From Patescibacteria group bacterium (GTDB lineage Bacteria > Patescibacteriota > Patescibacteriia > Veblenbacterales > UBA10138): DNA of 10,045 nucleotides. The notes beneath the pieces were generated by a model. That model made no database searches and was not told where the DNA came from. It was given only the letters and a program-made list of their open reading frames with translations. The stretch lies in assembly GCA_003512705.1 (NCBI GenBank), contig DOPF01000036.1, positions 8,121 to 18,165 on the forward strand, in the 5' to 3' direction. The position numbers and the translations under genes were made by a program. This document shows, piece after piece, positions 8,224-10,045 of the stretch (position 1 is the first letter of the stretch; every line of letters begins with the position of its first letter).

Positions 8224-8952
8224 TTGACTCGGTTGGAGCTTAAAAAATTTACCCTACTACTTTCAGCCTTTTGGCCGGCAATTTTTGCTTCCATGTATAT
8301 CCCATTGGATATGAGATTTTCGGCTGCTGACCGAAAACGTATGTTAAGATTGAGGGGGGAAATTGGCGAAGTCGCCGATAAATCAACTCATATTATAGTT
8401 AAAAGTCTAAAATATATATTTCCAAGATTAGAAGGTCTGGTTAATTTTGTTAGTATAGCCGACCTGAATCGGAATAAAATCAATAGTGAGAAATTACGCC
8501 GTATATCCTCTCGCGAATTAATTATGATGGATAACAAAACAGTCAGTATGGACGGGTTCAATCATTTAAAAAAACGTTATAATTTCGCCCTACAAAAAAT
8601 TAACCCGAAATTCAAAAGTTCGTTTACTGGGCAGATTGCTTATAAAGGTTTGGTTACAGGAAGGGTGAGGATTATTCAAAAAAGAGCGCAGATTTCGTCA
8701 CTAACAAAGGGGGAGGTTTTAGTTAGCTCAATGACCGTACCAGATTTTATACCAGCCATGAGACGTGCATCGTCTTTTGTTACGGATGAAGGTGGTATTA
8801 CTTGTCATGCCGCAATCGTCGCTCGTGAAATGAAAAAACCATGCATCATTGGAACAAGGGTTGCCACTAAAGTTTTGAAAGATGGCGATATGGTTGAGGT
8901 GGATGCAAATAAGGGGGTTGTTAAGGTTATTAAACGCGCTGCTAGAAAATAA
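8224..8952 (+). CDS. PEP-utilising enzyme mobile (phosphohistidine) domain protein, C-terminal part of a split gene
   Basis: The 242 residues, counted from TTG 8224, end in a PEP-utilising mobile domain (PF00391 type, about 134-237). This is the swivelling domain that carries phosphate on a histidine in PEP synthase, PPDK and PTS enzyme I. The diagnostic run is DEGGITCHAAIVAREMKKP (188-206) with H195 as the phosphorylated histidine, preceded by GEVLVSSMTVPDFIPAMRRA and followed by the GD.VEVD....V strand end. Residues 1-130 are helical (LLLSAFWPAIFASMYIPLD, LEGLVNFVSIADLNRNKI) and match the linker seen in stand-alone versions. No ATP-grasp or PEP-binding TIM barrel is present, so alone it cannot be a full synthase. 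A GAGGG at 8214-8218, five bases before the TTG, could support restart after the upstream TAA; the next in-frame ATG is 8293. The catalytic region itself looks intact. Confidence 0.75.
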   Translation: MTRLELKKFTLLLSAFWPAIFASMYIPLDMRFSAADRKRMLRLRGEIGEVADKSTHIIVKSLKYIFPRLEGLVNFVSIADLNRNKINSEKLRRISSRELIMMDNKTVSMDGFNHLKKRYNFALQKINPKFKSSFTGQIAYKGLVTGRVRIIQKRAQISSLTKGEVLVSSMTVPDFIPAMRRASSFVTDEGGITCHAAIVAREMKKPCIIGTRVATKVLKDGDMVEVDANKGVVKVIKRAARK

Positions 8953-8987
8953 GATGATTTCGGCTGACCCGTCACCGTTAATTGCCT

Positions 8988-9016
8988 TTGACATTAACAC
9001 TCTCATACTCTAGAGT
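8988..9016 (+). promoter_or_regulatory. Probable sigma-70-type promoter of the TrpR-like gene
   Basis: A perfect -35 match TTGACA (8988-8993) is followed after 17 bases by TAGAGT (9011-9016), a four-of-six match to TATAAT. Transcription would begin near 9023, leaving a very short leader before the ATG at 9040. The -10 hexamer and most of the spacer lie within the palindrome at 8998-9025, so a protein bound there would compete with RNA polymerase. The call rests on consensus matching only. A second -10-like TATAAG (9016-9021) is 22 bases from the -35, which is too far. Confidence 0.5.
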
Positions 9017-9025
9017 ATAAGAGTG
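8998..9025. promoter_or_regulatory. Palindromic operator candidate 1 (upstream of TrpR-like gene)
   Basis: This is a 28-base inverted repeat centred between 9011 and 9012. Thirteen of fourteen base pairs match; the single mismatch is C9004 against A9019. Its core ATACTCTAGAGTAT is identical to that of the palindrome at 9360-9385. The left arm is CACTCTCATACTCT. It covers the -10 region of the predicted promoter and ends 14 bases before the regulator's ATG, which is a typical place for a self-repressing operator. Binding by the neighbouring regulator is inferred from position, not shown. Confidence 0.6.
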
Positions 9026-9039
9026 GTCGTCGATAAAAT

Positions 9040-9354
9040 ATGGCACGATATAATGAAAAAAGGATTGCGTATGTTACTCAAGACAAGTTATTAGGGATTT
9101 TGTCTCAAACATTTAGTAAATTGGGAAAAAGTAAAGCGATTCACGACTTTCTCAAGGATTTATTAAATCGTCAGGAGCGGGCAATGTTAACTAGAAGGTT
9201 ATTAATAGCCCAATTTTTAGTTGACGGAGTTACTTATAGCGATATACAAAAAAAGTTAAAATGCGGCGCCTCCACCATCGCTAAAGTAGAGCGCTGGCTT
9301 AATTTTGGTCGTGGGGGTTATCGGACCGCTTTATACAAAAGGAATAAAAATTAA
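9040..9354 (+). CDS. TrpR/YerC-like helix-turn-helix transcriptional regulator
   Basis: This 104-residue all-helical protein matches the Trp repressor superfamily, YerC/YecD branch (PF01371 type). The region from LLNRQERAMLTRRLLIAQFL (41-60) corresponds to the 'LT..E...L..R' helix of TrpR. VDGVTYSDIQKKLKCGASTI (61-80) is the helix-turn-helix, with the recognition helix at about 76-87, followed by VERWLNFGRGGYRTAL (83-98), the family's 'R.N..L..G.GGY' ending. A basic tail (KRNKN) closes it. Such proteins bind DNA as dimers, consistent with the palindromes on both sides of the gene. Known TrpR uses tryptophan as corepressor; nothing here shows that this one does, and YerC-branch ligands are largely unknown to me. 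No Shine-Dalgarno precedes the ATG, so initiation may be weak or nearly leaderless. It likely represses itself and perhaps the Nudix gene. Confidence 0.88.
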   Translation: MARYNEKRIAYVTQDKLLGILSQTFSKLGKSKAIHDFLKDLLNRQERAMLTRRLLIAQFLVDGVTYSDIQKKLKCGASTIAKVERWLNFGRGGYRTALYKRNKN

Positions 9355-9359
9355 CTTGA

Positions 9360-9385
9360 ACTCCCATACTCTAGAGTATGGGAGT
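9360..9385. promoter_or_regulatory. Palindromic operator candidate 2 (upstream of Nudix gene)
   Basis: This is a perfect 26-base palindrome centred between 9372 and 9373; the left arm is ACTCCCATACTCT and the right arm is its exact reverse complement. Aligned on the centre with the site at 8998-9025, 24 of 28 positions agree, and the central 14 are identical. It begins five bases after the TrpR-like stop and ends 19 bases before the preferred Nudix ATG (9405). A -35-like TTGAAC (9356-9361) overlaps its left edge, but no convincing -10 follows at the right spacing. It has no T-run after it, so it is not a standard + strand terminator, though the transcribed copy would fold into a strong hairpin in the leader. 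Confidence 0.6.
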
Positions 9386-9404
9386 GGGTACTGTGAGGGT
9401 AATT

Positions 9405-9848
9405 ATGTCTAAACAAGGTATTTCTGGCGCCGGGGTTGGGATACTGGTGCTAAAAGACAATAAAGTACTTTTGGGTTTGCGTAATCCTGATCCAGTGAAG
9501 GCCGACAGCGCCTTGCATGGCGAAGGTACTTGGACTTGCCCCGGCGGTAAGATTCGGTTTGGCGAGAATTTTGAGAAAGCTGCGGCTCGCGAACTTTTAG
9601 AAGAGACGGGGTTGGTTACCGACAGCTTTCACGTTTACTCAGTTTCTAACGATGTTGGCTCTGATGCGCATTTTATAACCATCGGTTTGTTATGTAAAAA
9701 ATTTACTGGTGAAGTAAAAACTATGGAGCCAGATGAAATAGTGGAGTGGCGGTGGTGGGATATAAATAATTTACCGCTTAATATGTTCCCGCCCAGTAAA
9801 AAAATGGTTCGAAATTACTTAGCTGGTAAGTTCTATCTTCCGGATTAA
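9405..9848 (+). CDS. Nudix hydrolase, NUDT15/MutT-like
   Basis: This 147-residue cytoplasmic pyrophosphohydrolase would cleave a nucleoside diphosphate linked to another group, releasing a monophosphate, with Mg2+. The full Nudix box G-x5-E-x7-REUxEExGU is present from G48 to L70 (G48, E54, R62-E63, E66-E67, G69), preceded by GTWTCPGG. The N-terminal strand VGILVLKDNKVLLGLRN (11-27) and the later EWRWWDINNLP (114-124) resemble the NUDT15/MTH2-like nucleotide-pool group; the exact substrate cannot be fixed. An in-frame ATG at 9378 lies inside the palindrome and adds nine unlikely residues. ATG 9405 has GAGGG at 9395-9399 with five bases of spacing and is preferred. The gene sits 50 bases after the TrpR-like regulator with palindrome 2 between them, suggesting shared control. 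The TAA overlaps the A-tract of a - strand terminator. Confidence 0.9.
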   Translation: MSKQGISGAGVGILVLKDNKVLLGLRNPDPVKADSALHGEGTWTCPGGKIRFGENFEKAAARELLEETGLVTDSFHVYSVSNDVGSDAHFITIGLLCKKFTGEVKTMEPDEIVEWRWWDINNLPLNMFPPSKKMVRNYLAGKFYLPD

Positions 9849-9883
9849 AAAAATGGGGTCCCGCAGCCGAAGCCTTGGGACCC
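9847..9883 (-). terminator. Intrinsic terminator on the - strand
   Basis: Read on the - strand, GGGTCCC (9883-9877) pairs perfectly with GGGACCC (9862-9856). Inside, after a 2x2 internal loop, GGC pairs with GCU around a UUCG tetraloop. The stem is followed by CA and seven T residues (9853-9847). That is a textbook rho-independent terminator for a transcript coming from the right. On the + strand the A-tract comes first and no T-run follows, so it would not end the Nudix mRNA. The U-tract overlaps the Nudix stop codon. Confidence 0.75.
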
Positions 9884-10045
9884 ACCAGAATCAGACAGAT
9901 CAAGAGTACATTTTAACCAACCGAAGTCGGTTCATAACAGGCGACCTGCGATCTGGCGCCCTGGGGCATCCAAATCCTAATTATCGATCACGGACGCTTC
10001 GGGGCCGTTATTAGCTTACGTCCAGCTTTCTTAAAAGTCAACCGG
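9884..10045 (-). ncRNA. Candidate structured RNA or 3' untranslated region, open at the right edge
   Basis: This stretch carries no credible protein. On the - strand the longest frame open from the right edge gives only 18 residues before a TGA. It is more G+C-rich than the genes and folds well on the - strand. The hairpin at 9932-9915 is a seven-pair stem (one G-U) closed by cUUCGg; on the + strand the same stem has an A-C mismatch and a CGAA loop. A bulged stem uses CAGG-CG and CGCCTG (9963-9938), and a shorter ACGG/CCGT stem lies near 9990-10010. It leads into the intrinsic terminator at 9847-9883. I found no tRNA T-arm, no tmRNA 3' end and no RNase P or SRP consensus element, so the class is unknown. 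A long 3' UTR of a gene to the right is the main alternative. Confidence 0.35.

Noticed and set aside
8961..8977. Small inverted repeat CGG-c-TGAC-cc-GTCA-CCG after the PEP-like gene
   Set aside because: The loop would be only two bases, the stem has a bulge and no clear T-run follows, so a terminator call is not supported.
9360..9385. Palindrome 2 as an intrinsic terminator after the TrpR-like gene
   Set aside because: The hairpin is perfect but is followed by GGGTACTGTG rather than a T-run; similarity to the site upstream of the regulator argues for a DNA operator.
9378..9404. Upstream in-frame ATG for the Nudix protein at 9378
   Set aside because: It lies inside the palindrome, has no Shine-Dalgarno and adds nine residues unlike the family; ATG 9405 has GAGGG at good spacing.
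9884..9905. Similarity of - strand CTGATTCTGG to the 5' end of tmRNA
   Set aside because: Only ten bases match, the terminator follows at once, and no tag frame with normal ending, T-arm or CCA end is present in the right order.

Overview
The window looks like a compact, AT-leaning (roughly 40% G+C by eye) bacterial chromosome segment. All protein genes lie on the + strand and are packed with 3-13 base gaps or short overlaps. Short operonic genes, a free-standing PEP-utilising 'mobile' domain protein and a small TrpR/YerC-like regulator would suit a Candidate Phyla Radiation (Patescibacteria) genome. That placement is inference from style; no rRNA or other marker gene is present. UGA ends one gene (7096-7098), so the code appears to be standard bacterial.

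Region 1 (1-7913) is a seven-gene surface-polysaccharide operon. In order it encodes a Wzx-type flippase (5' end outside the window), a GT4 glycosyltransferase, a second GT-B glycosyltransferase, a GT2 glycosyltransferase, a Wzy/O-antigen-ligase-type membrane protein, and two further GT2 enzymes. The simplest reading is a Wzx/Wzy-dependent pathway: glycosyltransferases build a repeat unit on a lipid carrier at the inner membrane face, the flippase moves it across, and the polymerase or ligase joins it. No initiating sugar-phosphate transferase or nucleotide-sugar synthesis gene is visible here.

Region 2 (7927-8952) is a reading frame for a PEP-synthase-like protein ending in a phosphohistidine swivel domain (GGITCHAAIVARE). 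One in-frame TAA at 8179-8181 splits it. A GAGGG sequence five bases before a TTG codon at 8224 could allow translation to restart, so it may be a fresh pseudogene, a two-piece gene or a sequencing error.

Region 3 (8953-9848) holds a TrpR/YerC-like regulator followed by a NUDT15-like Nudix hydrolase. Two nearly identical palindromes sharing the core ATACTCTAGAGTAT lie just upstream of each gene. The first sits on a good promoter match (TTGACA-17-TAGAGT). This looks like a small self-regulated module with an undescribed operator.

Region 4 (9847-10045) has no protein gene. It is more G+C-rich, and on the - strand it forms several hairpins, two with cUUCGg tetraloops. It ends in a strong intrinsic terminator whose U-tract overlaps the Nudix stop codon. 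It is probably the 3' part of a - strand transcript, perhaps a structured RNA, entering from beyond the right edge.
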